Positions 7,982 to 18,687 of a stretch of DNA of 64,000 nt are shown piece after piece. Source of the DNA: Hormiphora californensis. Its lineage: Eukaryota; Ctenophora; Tentaculata; Cydippida; Pleurobrachiidae. The stretch covers positions 1,097,751 to 1,161,750 of the forward strand of contig CM035351.1 in assembly GCA_020137815.1 (NCBI GenBank). The letters are read 5' to 3'. The translations under genes were made by a program, and so were the position numbers. The notes under the pieces are model-generated. The model saw only the letters and a program-made list of their open reading frames with translations, did no database searches and was not told the origin of the DNA. Each line of letters starts with the position of its first letter. Positions within the stretch are counted from its first letter, which is position 1.

Positions 7982-10966
7982 TCATGAATCGCTCATCTCT
8001 CTAAAAACACTTGGGTCATTCCTCCAATCGAAAAGGGAGTTACTATGCTCCACACGATAACCGCGAACAGGTGGCTGATCAGGGATAGTGGATAAGTAGG
8101 ATCCAAGGGACTGCTTCAGCTCGAGAAGTGAGATAGATCCTCTCACTGCACGGGGCAAGGAGTTCCAAATCTGGGCTCCTCTTACACCGAAAGATGCATC
8201 ATATGGTCCAGAGATGGTTTTGGCTGCGAGGTAATTATAACGGGGAATCACTGCCCTAATACCAAGACGGGGGTGCTCATTGAACACTAGCCCAGTACTG
8301 TTAGGTGCAACCTTATGGAGAACTTTCCAGACGTGGATAATCATATATCGCTCACGTCGTCGTTGAAGAGACAGTAAATTCAGATGCTTTAATCTGTCCC
8401 AGTAACCCATACCAGAACAGCTTTTAATCCTACGGGTAAAGTATCTCTGGGTTTCCTCAACTAATCCAATGTCTGACTTTTTAGTAGGACTCCACAGTGG
8501 ACAGCAGTACTCTACCTGGGGTCTAATGATTGATTTCAGCAACGTTAGCATGGTCTCGTCTGACCTATCTCTAAATACACTGAGCGCCCATCCACTCATG
8601 CGACGGGCCTTGGCAGTGATATTACCGATGTGTTCAGTCCATGTACAGTCTGAAGAAAGGAGGACTCCTAGATCCCTCACCGTATTGCTAGGTGATATTG
8701 ACTCACCACCGGGGCCATTATAGATGTAGTTCTCATAGGAAAAGGGAAGTTCTCTTAGGAGTAGTGTGGAACGAAGAGTGTAATGTAATAACTCAAACTT
8801 GTCCTGGTGGAGGGACATATTATTTTCTGCAGCCCAGTGTGCAAATTTATCTAGACTCTGCTGTAAGTTATCCCTGTCAGCGAGGGTCTTAATAGCTTTC
8901 CACAGCTTGGAGTCATCCGCAAAGGTTAAGGCGGTGCCATTAAGGAGTGATTCAATATCAATCATATACACCAAAAATAGCAGCGGCCCAATCACGGTTC
9001 CTTGAGGAACTCCACTGATAACCGGTTCTGGGCGTGACTGAATCCCGTCTACAACAACTGTCTGAACTCTGTTAGTCAGGAAGTCACTTATCCAACGGTG
9101 TAGCCGTCCGCGGATGCCATACTTTTCTAGTTTGGTCATCAACACCTTGATATCAACCTTGTCAAAGGCCTTTTCCATATCCAGATACACAACATCTACC
9201 TCTGAGCCGTTATTTAGTTCACGTAGTATATTGTCATAATGGTTAAGTAACTGGGTGAGACAACTTCGATTTCTTCGAAAACCGTGTTGGCCATCGTTGA
9301 AAATCTCGTTTTTCTCGAGGTGGTCAACAACTTTATTTCTTACAACCCGTTCGAATGTTTTGATCAAATGAGATGTGAGAGCAACCGGTCGATAGTTTTT
9401 AGCTTCCATTTTAGAGCCCTTTTTGAAAACCGGTGTTATTTGCTGACTCTTTAGAATAGCCGGGACAACTCCTTCATTAAAAGAGCGGTTCCAAAGTAAC
9501 CATATCGGATATGCCAACTGTTTCCGGCACTTTGATAGGATCGCCGCAGGTATATCACCAGGGGGTGCACCAGCGTAGGGGTCCAACTCAGTCAGAGCTC
9601 CTTCAATACATTTAGGAGTGAATTCAAGATTGTCCAAGGTGAAGGTCGTAGAAGGAATATCCTTGGTCGCCTCCTCAGCTATACACCTGGTTGGGTCACT
9701 GAAGACTCCCACATATTGGGACTGAAGAATGTTGGATTTCTCAAGGGGGTCATCAGTTACAGTACCATCCGCTCTCAAGAGAGGTGCTACATTGGACTTG
9801 GTTTTCCGGTGCTTGTTTACAAAGGACCAGAAGAACCGGGGATTAGACTTGATAGTTCTGATTGCTTTCCTCTCCTTGCCTTCCAGGAGTCCAGTAAGAT
9901 GTGATTTGATCTTAGCAGCCGTGTTTTCCACCTTCCGCTCGAGTTTCTCAATGTAGGATTGGCGTGAGAGATTTTGCTTTGCTAGTTTTATCCTCTGGTT
10001 AAGCTTTTTCTGTCTCCTTTTCAGCCTTCGTAAGTAAGGATCTTTCTTTTTAGAGGTACTGAAGACCTTCCGTTTACTATGTTTTTCGAAAACCTTCAAG
10101 ACAGTTTCTATGAGACAATTTACGTAGGCATACCCGTCGTCATCTGGATCGCAGGATGAGAGAAGATTATCCCAGTCAATGTGGCTTAGCTCCTCATTGG
10201 CAGCATCAAAGTCCGCATTGTGATAGTCCAAGGCCTTGAAGCTCATTCCAGGCCGTACCCGGTCGTAAGCATTAGACTGATTGAGTCCTATTCCGAGAAT
10301 ACATGACACCAACGCATGATCAGACATCTGAGTTGCTGAGACATCCGTGTCAAGCACATAATCGATCCTATTAGTGAGAACAATGTCCAGCAGATTTCGG
10401 CCTCTAGTAGGTTCCGTTACCACTTGGGAAAGAAAGTTTCTCTCAGCAAAGTCAACCAAGGCATTGCCTTGATCCGCTGAAAGAGTAGACCAGTTTACTT
10501 GGGGCATATTGAAATCGCCAAGTATGAACACATCTGGTGGGCTATCTCCACAGGAGTGACGTTTTATAAACTCCTCCAAGGTCTCCAGAACATGGTGAGC
10601 AGGCGCTGTGGGGGCTCTGTACACTGATGCTATGATGGAGTTTGATTTAGGAACATGAACTGCTACTAGACTGTTACAGTCGTCTGAGTAGGTTATTTGG
10701 TCGGACGGGGATATTGAGCAGTGAAGGTATAAAGCACATCCACCCCCAACCCTACCTTCCCGATCGCTGCGGATGATAGAATATCCAGGAATGTTAACCT
10801 GGGCATCTGTGAATTCCGCCCGCCACCACGTCTCCGTGATGGCTGCAGCCATGACAGGGACACCTGAGTTACATATGGTGTCCCTCAAGTTCTCCAGTTT
10901 GTACCTTGCCTCACTGTTTGCCGACGGATTAAGACTGCGGGCATTGAGTAGCAACAGTTTAGACAT
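7982..10966 (-). CDS. Non-LTR retrotransposon 2, ORF2 (endonuclease-reverse transcriptase)
   Basis: 994 residues, uninterrupted. The N-terminal endonuclease shows LLLNARSL, ITETWW, GGGCALY, SVYRAP, LGDFNMP, LLDIVLTN and SDHALV. The reverse transcriptase (about 470-720) has NYRPVAL, VVYLDMEKAFDKV, SGVPQGTVIGPLLF and catalytic FADD. The C-terminal region (LGVLLSSDCTW, VEYCCPLWSP) is typical of CR1-like elements often copied in marine invertebrates. It belongs to a family distinct from element 1: FADD against YADD, and little motif-level identity. It lies directly downstream of its ORF1, with 29 bases between the ORF1 stop and this ATG. The ORF2 frame is already open across the ORF1 stop. Confidence 0.92.
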   Translation of the reverse strand: MSKLLLLNARSLNPSANSEARYKLENLRDTICNSGVPVMAAAITETWWRAEFTDAQVNIPGYSIIRSDREGRVGGGCALYLHCSISPSDQITYSDDCNSLVAVHVPKSNSIIASVYRAPTAPAHHVLETLEEFIKRHSCGDSPPDVFILGDFNMPQVNWSTLSADQGNALVDFAERNFLSQVVTEPTRGRNLLDIVLTNRIDYVLDTDVSATQMSDHALVSCILGIGLNQSNAYDRVRPGMSFKALDYHNADFDAANEELSHIDWDNLLSSCDPDDDGYAYVNCLIETVLKVFEKHSKRKVFSTSKKKDPYLRRLKRRQKKLNQRIKLAKQNLSRQSYIEKLERKVENTAAKIKSHLTGLLEGKERKAIRTIKSNPRFFWSFVNKHRKTKSNVAPLLRADGTVTDDPLEKSNILQSQYVGVFSDPTRCIAEEATKDIPSTTFTLDNLEFTPKCIEGALTELDPYAGAPPGDIPAAILSKCRKQLAYPIWLLWNRSFNEGVVPAILKSQQITPVFKKGSKMEAKNYRPVALTSHLIKTFERVVRNKVVDHLEKNEIFNDGQHGFRRNRSCLTQLLNHYDNILRELNNGSEVDVVYLDMEKAFDKVDIKVLMTKLEKYGIRGRLHRWISDFLTNRVQTVVVDGIQSRPEPVISGVPQGTVIGPLLFLVYMIDIESLLNGTALTFADDSKLWKAIKTLADRDNLQQSLDKFAHWAAENNMSLHQDKFELLHYTLRSTLLLRELPFSYENYIYNGPGGESISPSNTVRDLGVLLSSDCTWTEHIGNITAKARRMSGWALSVFRDRSDETMLTLLKSIIRPQVEYCCPLWSPTKKSDIGLVEETQRYFTRRIKSCSGMGYWDRLKHLNLLSLQRRRERYMIIHVWKVLHKVAPNSTGLVFNEHPRLGIRAVIPRYNYLAAKTISGPYDASFGVRGAQIWNSLPRAVRGSISLLELKQSLGSYLSTIPDQPPVRGYRVEHSNSLFDWRNDPSVFREMSDS

Positions 10967-10995
10967 TCTACTGGGAACTATGGACTTATCTGGAG

Positions 10996-11922
10996 TTAGT
11001 ACCTCCCCCTCTGCTGATGAGGGCTGAAGGTGTAACCTGTTCCTGCCGGCAGTTGAGCCGGTTGGGAATGTTGGGAGTAGAACTGGTCTGGTTCTGGCTC
11101 TGGACGGTTCCTCATCTCCGTTCTCACTATCCCGGCTATTGTGTCCCTCAGCCGGTCGAGGACTGCCTCTAAAAAAGCAGGATCTGGTCCAGGCCTACGA
11201 TTCTGAGACTGAGGCTGGGACCATTGTACTCCACTCGACACCCTCCTTTGCAAATAAAACCTACACACTTCGTTTCCTGGAACACCCCTCTCTCCCTGTT
11301 CCGCTGGGTCCGGTAGGTCCTCTCGTTCCTCTGCAGTTCTACTGATGTGCCGTCCCAGGATCTGCTCTCGGTTTGAACTACGTCTGGTCGAGTTATGACT
11401 AGGATCTGGACCACCGTCAGGTAGATGGCTAGTAAACCTTTCCAGAGTTTGTTTACCGAGGCAAGGGGAGCACACCCAAATTCGGCTTTTGATAGCAGTG
11501 CTGCTGGCCTCTTCTCGTATCTTTGCACAGTTGTGCAGACCGCCACCACAGATGAAGCACCGAGCAGGGGGATTTTCGTTTCTCTTCACGGAATACTTTT
11601 CGGTACACTCGCTGCATGTTTGGGGACCAAATCCCTCTATCCGCATGATGATCCAGTCAGCCAGGGTTGTTACTGAATGGTATTTCTGCACTCCAGACGC
11701 CACACATCTAACCTCTTGGCCAAGGAAGATAGCAGTTGCCTCCAGATTACTAGCTGGGATAGCCTCCAGTTTGCTGAGGTTTTCCTCATAGTCCAGAGAA
11801 GGGTCATAAACTTCAATAACCTCCTTAACCGGTGTTCTGGCATCCTCTTTCAGCTCAGAGAGTACAGCAGCAAAGACGGCTGGATCTGTGTCATTAGCAT
11901 GGTCCATTGCCATACTAGACAC
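10996..11922 (-). CDS. Non-LTR retrotransposon 2, ORF1 (zinc-finger protein)
   Basis: 308 residues from an ATG at 11922. The middle contains a Cys-rich finger (TCSECTEKY, then CFICGGGLHNC and VCSPCLGK) resembling the PHD/RING-like fingers of CR1-type ORF1 proteins. The remainder is low-complexity, rich in Ser, Pro and Gln. The likely role is RNA binding within the retrotransposition particle. The last codons precede TAC TAA, and ORF2 lies in the -1 frame just beyond, so the two ORFs are probably translated from one RNA by reinitiation or frameshifting. No canonical slippery heptamer is seen at this junction. Confidence 0.8.
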   Translation of the reverse strand: MSSMAMDHANDTDPAVFAAVLSELKEDARTPVKEVIEVYDPSLDYEENLSKLEAIPASNLEATAIFLGQEVRCVASGVQKYHSVTTLADWIIMRIEGFGPQTCSECTEKYSVKRNENPPARCFICGGGLHNCAKIREEASSTAIKSRIWVCSPCLGKQTLERFTSHLPDGGPDPSHNSTRRSSNREQILGRHISRTAEEREDLPDPAEQGERGVPGNEVCRFYLQRRVSSGVQWSQPQSQNRRPGPDPAFLEAVLDRLRDTIAGIVRTEMRNRPEPEPDQFYSQHSQPAQLPAGTGYTFSPHQQRGRY

Positions 11923-12009
11923 TACAGTGGAATATTTGAAAACGCACGGGCGCGCGCCTCAAATTAATTTGTTTAAAGTAGTGTTGAAAAGTTTGAACAA
12001 TGAAAAGCG

Positions 12010-12050
12010 GACAATAAATGTATATTTGTATTTGTATTTGTATTTGACTT
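12010..12050. repeat. (TTTGTA)n hexanucleotide run
   Basis: Four to five copies of ATTTGT follow a short AATAAA-bearing stretch. On the minus strand this reads ACAAAT repeats, a form seen at retroposon tails. The rest of 11923-12101 holds nothing further. Confidence 0.5.
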
Positions 12051-12101
12051 GAACATTTCCGAGGGGCCTCATGTGATTTTTTGACTTTGCAACCCGGCCG
12101 T

Positions 12102-12761
12102 AGGGATCCCTAATAAAGTTGTGACTTGTCACTGTAGTCTTGCGGAGGCGCGGTTGTGACTTGTCACCGCGTGTGCGCGTACCAAAACGCACGTGGTTCC
12201 CACTGCGCGTAGCTGCGGCGCGGCGTAAACCATGCGGTGACAAGTTACAATCGCGCATTTTGAAGCCGCGCCGCCAGGAAAACGTTAAAATCTGGGTGCC
12301 TTTCATTGCTAACAATTCGTAGTTTTGGCGCGCGCGACGGGTTAGGGCTATCCGTTAGGGTCTGGTTAGGGTTTGGTTTGGGGTTATCGGTTAGGGCTAT
12401 CGATTCTCTAACTGATACCGTTTAGTTTACTCAAATCGGCCATGTGGTTCCATGGCTATAAAGTCCATTTTTATTCAACTGTTCACCCCTCAATTCGTGC
12501 GCGTGCGATATTTTAATTTACGCTGCGCGCGCTACACGTAAACATGTGATAAACGCGCAAAACAATTCCGCGCACGACTTTGGGGGGTGAACAGTTGAAA
12601 AAAAATGGACTATAGCCGTTTGAAAAAAAATCGGTCTAAGTATACTCTTTTGGCAGCGCGCACCTGTAAACACGCTGCAAGGCACCCAGATTATAATCGC
12701 GCCCGCGCCGCCACGGGAACCACATGTTTGGTGACAAGTCACAACTTTATTAGGGATCCCT
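12102..12761. mobile_element. Foldback MITE with 31-bp terminal inverted repeats
   Basis: The ends AGGGATCCCTAATAAAGTTG (12102) and its reverse complement ending at 12761 form 31-bp perfect inverted repeats. A second inner pair (about 12452-12491 and 12583-12618) carries AGTCCATTTTTATTCAACTG and its near-complement. The interior is CpG-rich and includes TTAGGG-like runs at 12343-12400. A subsegment (GCAGCGCGCACCTGTAAACA) recurs in inverted form in the 18.7-19.2 kb repeats, linking the two families. No ORF. Confidence 0.75.
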
Positions 12762-13120
12762 GTAATACCGAGTAATATAAAAAAACACGGCCGCGCGCGG
12801 CCGGCGCCGCCAAATAAATAACTGTAACTAACGTAGCGCGCTAATCTTTTTTACTTTGCGACGCTGTATAATTTATTATATATTTTATTTTAAGGCTGCC
12901 CGGCATACGCTACAGGATACTCTTACGACGGGTACGTGCATGAGGGGACTGCAGCACATATATGTCAAGTTTGGGTTGGCAGTTTTCAGTCTCCTGGTGG
13001 CCTTGGAATGTGTTACATACCCCTTGATAGGATAATGCTGGATCGGCTGAAGCAGAGCTCTTCATTTCTCTCAAGAACTTATCTAAAGAGGAAATAATTG
13101 ACGCCACATGTAAAACGTTT
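12762..13120 (+). other. Non-coding, CpG-rich then AT-rich
   Basis: No gene is seen. The right part probably belongs to the 5' portion of the retroelement that supplied the ORF1 at 13121. Confidence 0.3.
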
Positions 13121-13789
13121 TTGTCCAGTGTAAAACTTCTCAAATGTGCAATGCACAGCCTTGATGAGATTGTTAGTACGAGGAAACTCGAGGAGGAGTT
13201 ACGAAAGTGCAAGGAAGAACTTGACCGCCACCGTGTCAATGTGATTGAGCTACAACAAACCGTTATTAACGCCCAAAAGGAGCAACTGAGTTCCGTAAAA
13301 ACTTCAGTGCAGAAGGTGAAAGCCTACTCTACTGTACTGGCTCAAAACTGTGCCGCAGTCTCTCCGGTGGTGAGAAAGTCTTCTCAAGATCCTGCTTCCA
13401 CACCATCGTCCGACAGGGAGAAAAACCTTGTTATTTTCGGTATACCAGAAACAACTGACCGCTTGACTAGGAATAGTGTTGATGGTGTGTTTGCCGAGTT
13501 GAACGAAAAACCAAAAGTTAACTCAATGAAACGTATCGGCGAGAGAAACGAGAAGGGCCCTCGGCCAATTTTGGTTTCTTTTGAAAGGCGAGCAACACTT
13601 TTGGCTCTGCTGAAAAAATCACGACAGCTCAAGAACTCGGAACATTTTTCAGCTGTTTACCTGTCACCTGATTTAACCCCGATTCAAATTAGAGAGCGAA
13701 AAACTCTTATAAACACGATGAAAAAACTCCGCTTAGAAGACCCGAGTGGAAAGTACTATATTAAAAACAATATAATCCAAGTTGGATAA
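13121..13789 (+). CDS. Solo retrotransposon ORF1: coiled coil plus RRM-like domain
   Basis: 222 residues. About 20-70 are heptad-like (ELRKCKEELDRHRVNVIELQ). The RRM-like part starts NLVIFGIPE and continues with KRIGE, RPILVSF, LLKKSRQLKNS, VYLSPDLTP and IRERKTLINTMKKLR. This layout is that of L1/CR1-type ORF1 proteins that bind RNA as coiled-coil oligomers. No ORF2 follows; the downstream 3' region is short, so this looks like a truncated or non-autonomous copy. The start codon may lie upstream, because the frame is open a little before 13121. Confidence 0.7.
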   Translation: MSSVKLLKCAMHSLDEIVSTRKLEEELRKCKEELDRHRVNVIELQQTVINAQKEQLSSVKTSVQKVKAYSTVLAQNCAAVSPVVRKSSQDPASTPSSDREKNLVIFGIPETTDRLTRNSVDGVFAELNEKPKVNSMKRIGERNEKGPRPILVSFERRATLLALLKKSRQLKNSEHFSAVYLSPDLTPIQIRERKTLINTMKKLRLEDPSGKYYIKNNIIQVG

Positions 13790-14942
13790 TATTTTTCTTA
13801 TACACTGTTAGTAGTTTTAGTAAGCCCGCTTACTAGTTTAGTAAGCCCGCTTTAGGTAACTGCTGAAGCCTGTTGGCCTTTCAGCCTAAAAGCTTGTTTT
13901 GTTCAAACCTTTTTATTTTATTTTATAAAAAAAAAAGGTTTTGTGTTTTACTGATTTTGTAACGCGCAAATAAGACGCCGCGCAGAGCAAAAGCCAAAAA
14001 ATGGCGGCGCGCGCCCTAAAAACTGAAAGAACCGTGCGCGTTTTTCATCCATGCTTTTTTGTTTCGCGTTTTTTTGTTTCGCGTTTTTTTTGTTTCACGT
14101 TTTTTTTGTTTCGCGTCTTTACTTTTTTTGTTTCGCGTTTTTCCTTTTCGTCCCGAAGTTTTAAGTGCGTTTCAAACGACTTGACCTGAGATTCCTGGAA
14201 ATTCAGGATTTCCCCTTTGTAAATACACACGCAATGCGCCAAATTCCAAGAATTACGGGTCAAGTCGCTTGAAACGGACTTTAAGTGGTGCTATCACCCT
14301 CGCGATTGCAATGAAATTTCAAGAGCGTAACGCTTGTGTGGCTCTATCCCCACGTGTTTGAACAAACAAATTTTGGCTGTTCGGCGTTTTCGATATTGTT
14401 CTCTCTATCTCTCCCGCGAACAAAACAGCTATGAAATCGTTAAGTGGCGCCACAAACAAGACAAACAATCTATCTTTCTTCGCGCCACAAACAAACAAGT
14501 ATTTACCACTTACCGTTCGACCCTCCCTCCCCAGTCCCCGCACCCCACGGTTTATTATGTTATATCCTGATTATTTATATCCTAATGATTTATATCACCT
14601 AATAGATTAGTCAGTTCATGTCGAAAAGATGTGGGATGCTTATCTGTGGGAATGTTATGACTAGATGAGGTAATGGATGGCACCTAACAACCTACGTCAA
14701 GTCAACAAATTTGTTAATTGTTATGAGGATCGCTCAGATTATCTACACCAAGCAGCCAGCTTCCTTTTTGGGATCGAAGAGATGTTTACGAACTGGTTTA
14801 TCATTATTATGACTATCTACGTTAGTGAGGAGACATCGGAGGAACTTTATAAGCGAGAAAAAGAGGAGGACCGGCACTAATACCATTTCTGACAATATTA
14901 TCTGATATTCCCAACCACACGATTCCCTACCCCTTGAACAGA

Positions 14943-14944
<2 letters not shown>
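13790..14944. other. Repeat-rich non-coding stretch with an inverted pair at 14160-14284
   Basis: It contains the dispersed motif TTGTTTTGTTCAAACC (about 13893), T-rich runs with TTTCGCG at 14050-14150, and an imperfect inverted repeat (CGTTTCAAACGACTTGACC against GGGTCAAGTCGCTTGAAACG, about 14168-14275). At about 14513 is GTTCGACCCTCCCTCCCC, a motif shared with the element at 17221-18412. The small ORFs show no recognisable domain. Confidence 0.45.
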
Positions 14945-14978
<34 letters not shown>

Positions 14979-14984
14979 TGCAAG
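14945..14984. repeat. (CT)n microsatellite
   Basis: About 19 CT units, part of the pervasive GA/CT simple-sequence content of the window. Confidence 0.9.
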
Positions 14985-15035
14985 TTCTATTGCCTTGCAG
15001 CATATGATTGTCGTTAAGTGTTATTACACCCTAAA

Positions 15036-15165
15036 GTCGGATTTTTTGAAGTTGTCAGTCACCCCCAAATGACCGCGCAGGTGAAATTTATCAATTTTGA
15101 CGCACACACAACGCGAAAAAACATTCCACACACGAAAAGGGGGTGACAACTTCAAAAAATCCGAC
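15036..15165. mobile_element. 130-bp MITE with about 27-bp inverted termini
   Basis: GTCGGATTTTTTGAAGTTGT at the left end and ACAACTTCAAAAAATCCGAC at the right end are perfect complements, followed inwards by CACCCCC against GGGGGTG. No coding sequence. Confidence 0.8.
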
Positions 15166-15340
15166 ATTAAAAACTAAAAATCACCCTTCATCCATAATCC
15201 ATGCAATACTAATGTTTTTTAGTAAACATTTGCATTGGTATACAACAAATAAAACAAGATTTGCCTTCCGTAAAAACAAGATTTGCCTTCTCTCCCCGTG
15301 CACAAAACAAAACATCAAATCGCTGCAAGCGTAACATATA

Positions 15341-15342
15341 CT

Positions 15343-15380
<38 letters not shown>

Positions 15381-15462
15381 ACTCCTCTCTCTCTCTCTCT
15401 CTCTTTCTTCCCCCTCTCTCTACTCTCTCTCTCTCTCTCGTCTGCTCTCCTCTCTCTCTCTC

Positions 15463-15506
<44 letters not shown>
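15341..15506. repeat. Compound (CT)n/(CA)n microsatellite
   Basis: CT, then CA, then interrupted CT runs of about 165 bp. The Ser/Leu-rich and Arg/Glu-rich reading frames across it are artefacts. Confidence 0.9.
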
Positions 15507-15507
<1 letters not shown>

Positions 15508-15635
15508 GTGTTTTGTTCAATAAAGGCAAGTGTTACCAAAATCTTGCTCGAAATCCTGGATCAAGAAGATGAGGAACTTATTGACTGACTGTTCAGTTCA
15601 ACAAGTTAGTAAATAAAGGAGGGGGTCACACGTAA

Positions 15636-15913
15636 CATGTGCAGAAAACTTTTTGTGCACGTTACATGTTAGAAAGTGTTACAAAGTGTTACAAAGTGTT
15701 ACAAAGTGTTACATAGTGTTACACTGTGTTACAAAGTGTTGCAATGTACATTTTGTAACAATTTGTGACATTTTGTAACAATTTGCATCACTTTGTAACA
15801 ATTTGTAACACTTTATAACATTTTGTAACAATTTGTAACACTTTATAACATTTTGTAACACTTTATAACACTTTTTTACATGTGCAGAAATCTTTTTGTG
15901 CACGTTACATGTT
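15636..15913. repeat. GTGTTACAAA tandem repeats between copies of a TGTGCAG..GTGCACG segment
   Basis: About 20 degenerate 10-mers of the GTGTTACAAA type change midway to the complementary form (TTTTGTAACA), so the block is itself quasi-palindromic. It is flanked on both sides by ACATGTGCAGAAA followed by CTTTTTGTGCACGTTACATG. Confidence 0.75.
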
Positions 15914-16142
15914 ATGTGTTCCCCCCCCCCCCCCCTAATAAATGGACAATAAAGTTTCCACTGGTCGTGAGATGGTAAAAATCAGCAGCATTTTCTCACA
16001 ACCCTCTCCTACCGGGAGGTTGGGGGCGATGGGGATTTTGTTGAAGGTTAGGAGGGAGTGGGGAAGATTAGGAAATCGTGCATGAAGTATTGAAATTTAT
16101 ATGGGAAAGCTAATTCCTTCACTAAAATGTCCCAATAGGTTT

Positions 16143-16500
16143 CCCGAACCATGAAAAAAGAGTTTACCACTCAACTCCGTGGGGGGGGGGGGGTCATCAT
16201 TTGGCCTAATTGATCCTAACACTAACAGGGTATTTCAACTAGATATCCTTCAGACACTGCAAGATACCCCTCAGACCTCAACAAATGCCCCTCAGACCCC
16301 GCTATTTACCCCTTAGACCACTTTAGATACCTCTCAGAGCCTACTAGGTACCCCTCATACCCTACTAGATCTATTAGTAGATCTAGCTAGATGCCCCAGA
16401 CCCAACTAGACACCCCTCAGACCCTACTAGATCTACTACTACTTATAACACCCCCCCCCACGGAGTTGAATGGTCAACTCTTTTTTGGTGGTTCGGGGGA
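16143..16500. mobile_element. Foldback element with an internal 20-25 bp tandem repeat
   Basis: The left arm (CCGAACC..AAAAAAGAGTT..CAACTCCGTGGGGGGG, 16143-16194) pairs with the right arm (CCCCCCCACGGAGTTGAATG..GGTTCGGGGGA, 16451-16500). The loop is a degenerate repeat around CCCCTCAGACCCTACTAGA (about 16245-16440). Confidence 0.65.
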
Positions 16501-17116
16501 TCTATTGAACATACAGCACATTAAATTTACACACAGTACACACACACGTGTCAAACCGTGTCTCACACACGCACAGTGTGTAGTGTATGTGCGTGTGTAT
16601 GTGTGTATGTGTATATACATATGTGTGTGCAGTGCACACACATACACACACATAGACACAGACACACACACATAAACACACTTTCTCCCTCTCTCCATCA
16701 CGTGATATGCCCATATTTGGTCATCACGACCTACCTAACCTCCCAAATACATCATAATTCATAACCCCCACCTAATCTCTCACCCCCACCTAATCTCTCA
16801 ACTCTTTTTTGGTGGTTCGGGGGATCTATTGAACATACAGCACATTAAATTTACACACAGTACACACACATGTGTCAAACCGTGTCTCACACACGCACAG
16901 TGTGTAGTGTATGTGCGTGTGTATGTGTGTATGTGTGTATGTGTATATATGTGTGTGCAGTGCACACACATACACACACATAGACACAGACACACACACA
17001 TACACACACTTTCTCCCTCTCTCCATCACGTGATATGCCCATATTTGGTCATCACGACCTACCTAACCTCCCAAATACATCATAATTCATAACCCCCACC
17101 TAATCTCTCACCCCCA
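16475..17116. repeat. Direct tandem duplication, 324-bp period
   Basis: CAACTCTTTTTTGGTGGTTC starts at 16475 and again at 16799. Both copies continue through the same CA/TG-rich track, CATCACGTGATATGCCCATA and the terminal CACCTAATCTCT. The two copies differ mainly in the lengths of TG runs, so the duplication is recent. Confidence 0.9.
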
Positions 17117-17220
17117 CCTAACCCACACATTCTCTTATCCGCTCCTTACCCCCTCACCCCGTTAGGTGTGAGTGCTGGTTGTTTTGTTCAAACCGTTTTT
17201 ATTTTATCTTATTTTAGGTT

Positions 17221-17661
17221 GCCTTGTTCGACCCTCCCTCCCCAAAAGGTTTGAACAAAACAAATTTTAGGAAGGGTCGAACAAGGCAAGGCGCTGTTAG
17301 GTTTAGGTGCTGTCAGGAGACAGGAGAGGGTTGTGTAATGTCTTTTGTGACATTGTGACACGGCCAGTGGAAACTTTATTATTCATTTATTTTACTAACT
17401 TGTTGAACTGAACATAAGTTATGTCATAACAAGAGTGCATCTTCTTGATCCTCATCTTCTTCATCCAGGATTTCCGGGCAAGATGTTGGTAAGATTGCCT
17501 TATTTGAACAAAAACAAGGTACAATACCTGACAGGAAAGTAGGTTTGTATCAGGTTAAAATCAAAATGGGGACTTTCCAAGTGGGGACATGGGATAGATA
17601 AAGAAATGTATGTCTAGGAAGCGAGAGGCAGAATTAGAGAGAAAGAAAGATAGCTGATAAT

Positions 17662-17707
<46 letters not shown>

Positions 17708-18412
17708 CGAGAGAGGATAGAGTGATGAATAAAGATAGTGGATATTAACCTTGCAGCTGTTGTTTTGTACATTACATCCATGATCCAGGTTAGGTAAAGG
17801 AATAACTGATTTGCCCGTGAAAAGTGTTGTTATGTCTTTATTTGTGTTTCGGGGGCGTGCGCCCGAAACACAGTCTAGCCAGGCAAGAAAAGTGGGCAGT
17901 GAAAATTAGTTGTTTATCTCTCTCCCTCTTGCCTTATTTTGTTCAACCCTGTTTGAACAAAACTGCACTGTCCGATATTTGATTTTTGCCAACATTCATT
18001 GCGAGACTTGTTTTGTTCAAACCTCCTCCCTCCCTCACTGTATCAACCCTGCCTCTTAACCTATACAAAGCACACTTTTTCAGCATTTTACCAAATAAGT
18101 TTCCATAACAACCCGATCCAGGGTATCCATTCTCACAGAGTTGGTGAAACAATTGATTTCATGACCTTCATTCACTTTGCCTTGTTCGACCTTGTTCGCC
18201 CCCGTAGTCAAAGACGCTTTCGCGAGACTAGAGACTTTGCCGCACGCGCGCGATTATAAGAACGGGTATCTAAAACGACTAGTAAACAGCGTCAGCACTC
18301 GCTGCACGACAAGTGTGTTTCCCGCGTACGCGGAGCGTAGAAGTGTTGATTATTTCTAGAACAAGACCCTCCTCACCGTCGCGGGGCGCGGGGAGGGAGG
18401 GTCGAACAAGGC
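17221..18412. mobile_element. Candidate 1.2-kb element with 23-bp perfect terminal inverted repeats
   Basis: GCCTTGTTCGACCCTCCCTC begins at 17221 and its complement ends at 18412, giving 23 perfect bases, with flanking TTTTAG/CTAAAA extending the match. A related motif (TTGTTTTGTTCAAACC) occurs inside at about 17936-18025. The interior holds a (GA)n tract (about 17660-17702) and a palindrome around 17845-17870, and no convincing ORF. Confidence 0.55.
17660..17702. repeat. (GA)n microsatellite
   Basis: About 21 GA units. Confidence 0.9.
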
Positions 18413-18687
18413 AACTAAAAGCATAGGTACATATAATTTTATATGTATGTAAGTGTAAGAGCGGGTAGGGTCGTATATATTTTTAATCTATATTGACTCT
18501 GTTATAAATGTTGTAATTGATATTGATATTGATTTGGTTGGCAAACACTGCTGTCCCCCAGGAGCGCGGGATAAGACAGCGCTTTTCAAACTTTTGATTT
18601 TTGAACATCGAAAACTTTTGATTTTTGAACATCTAATCGAAAAATTGCCGAGTTCTGCCGAGCGTCGCAAAGGGGGGGGGGGGCGCC

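Larger units (their letters stand above)
15512..17520. repeat. Pair of diverged inverted repeats bounding a composite repeat region
   Basis: About 15512-15615 (ATCCTGGATCAAGAAGATGA, TTCAGTTCAACAAGTTAGTA) reappears in reverse complement at about 17385-17520 with a small internal duplication on the right side. The pair may be the termini of one large repeat-filled element, or two inverted copies of a dispersed repeat. Confidence 0.5.

Noticed and set aside
11169-11549. Second ORF overlapping retrotransposon 2 ORF1
   Set aside because: Shadow frame of ORF1 on the same strand.
14677-14880. 67-residue ORF with some amphipathic character
   Set aside because: No motif, no splice context and surrounded by repeats.
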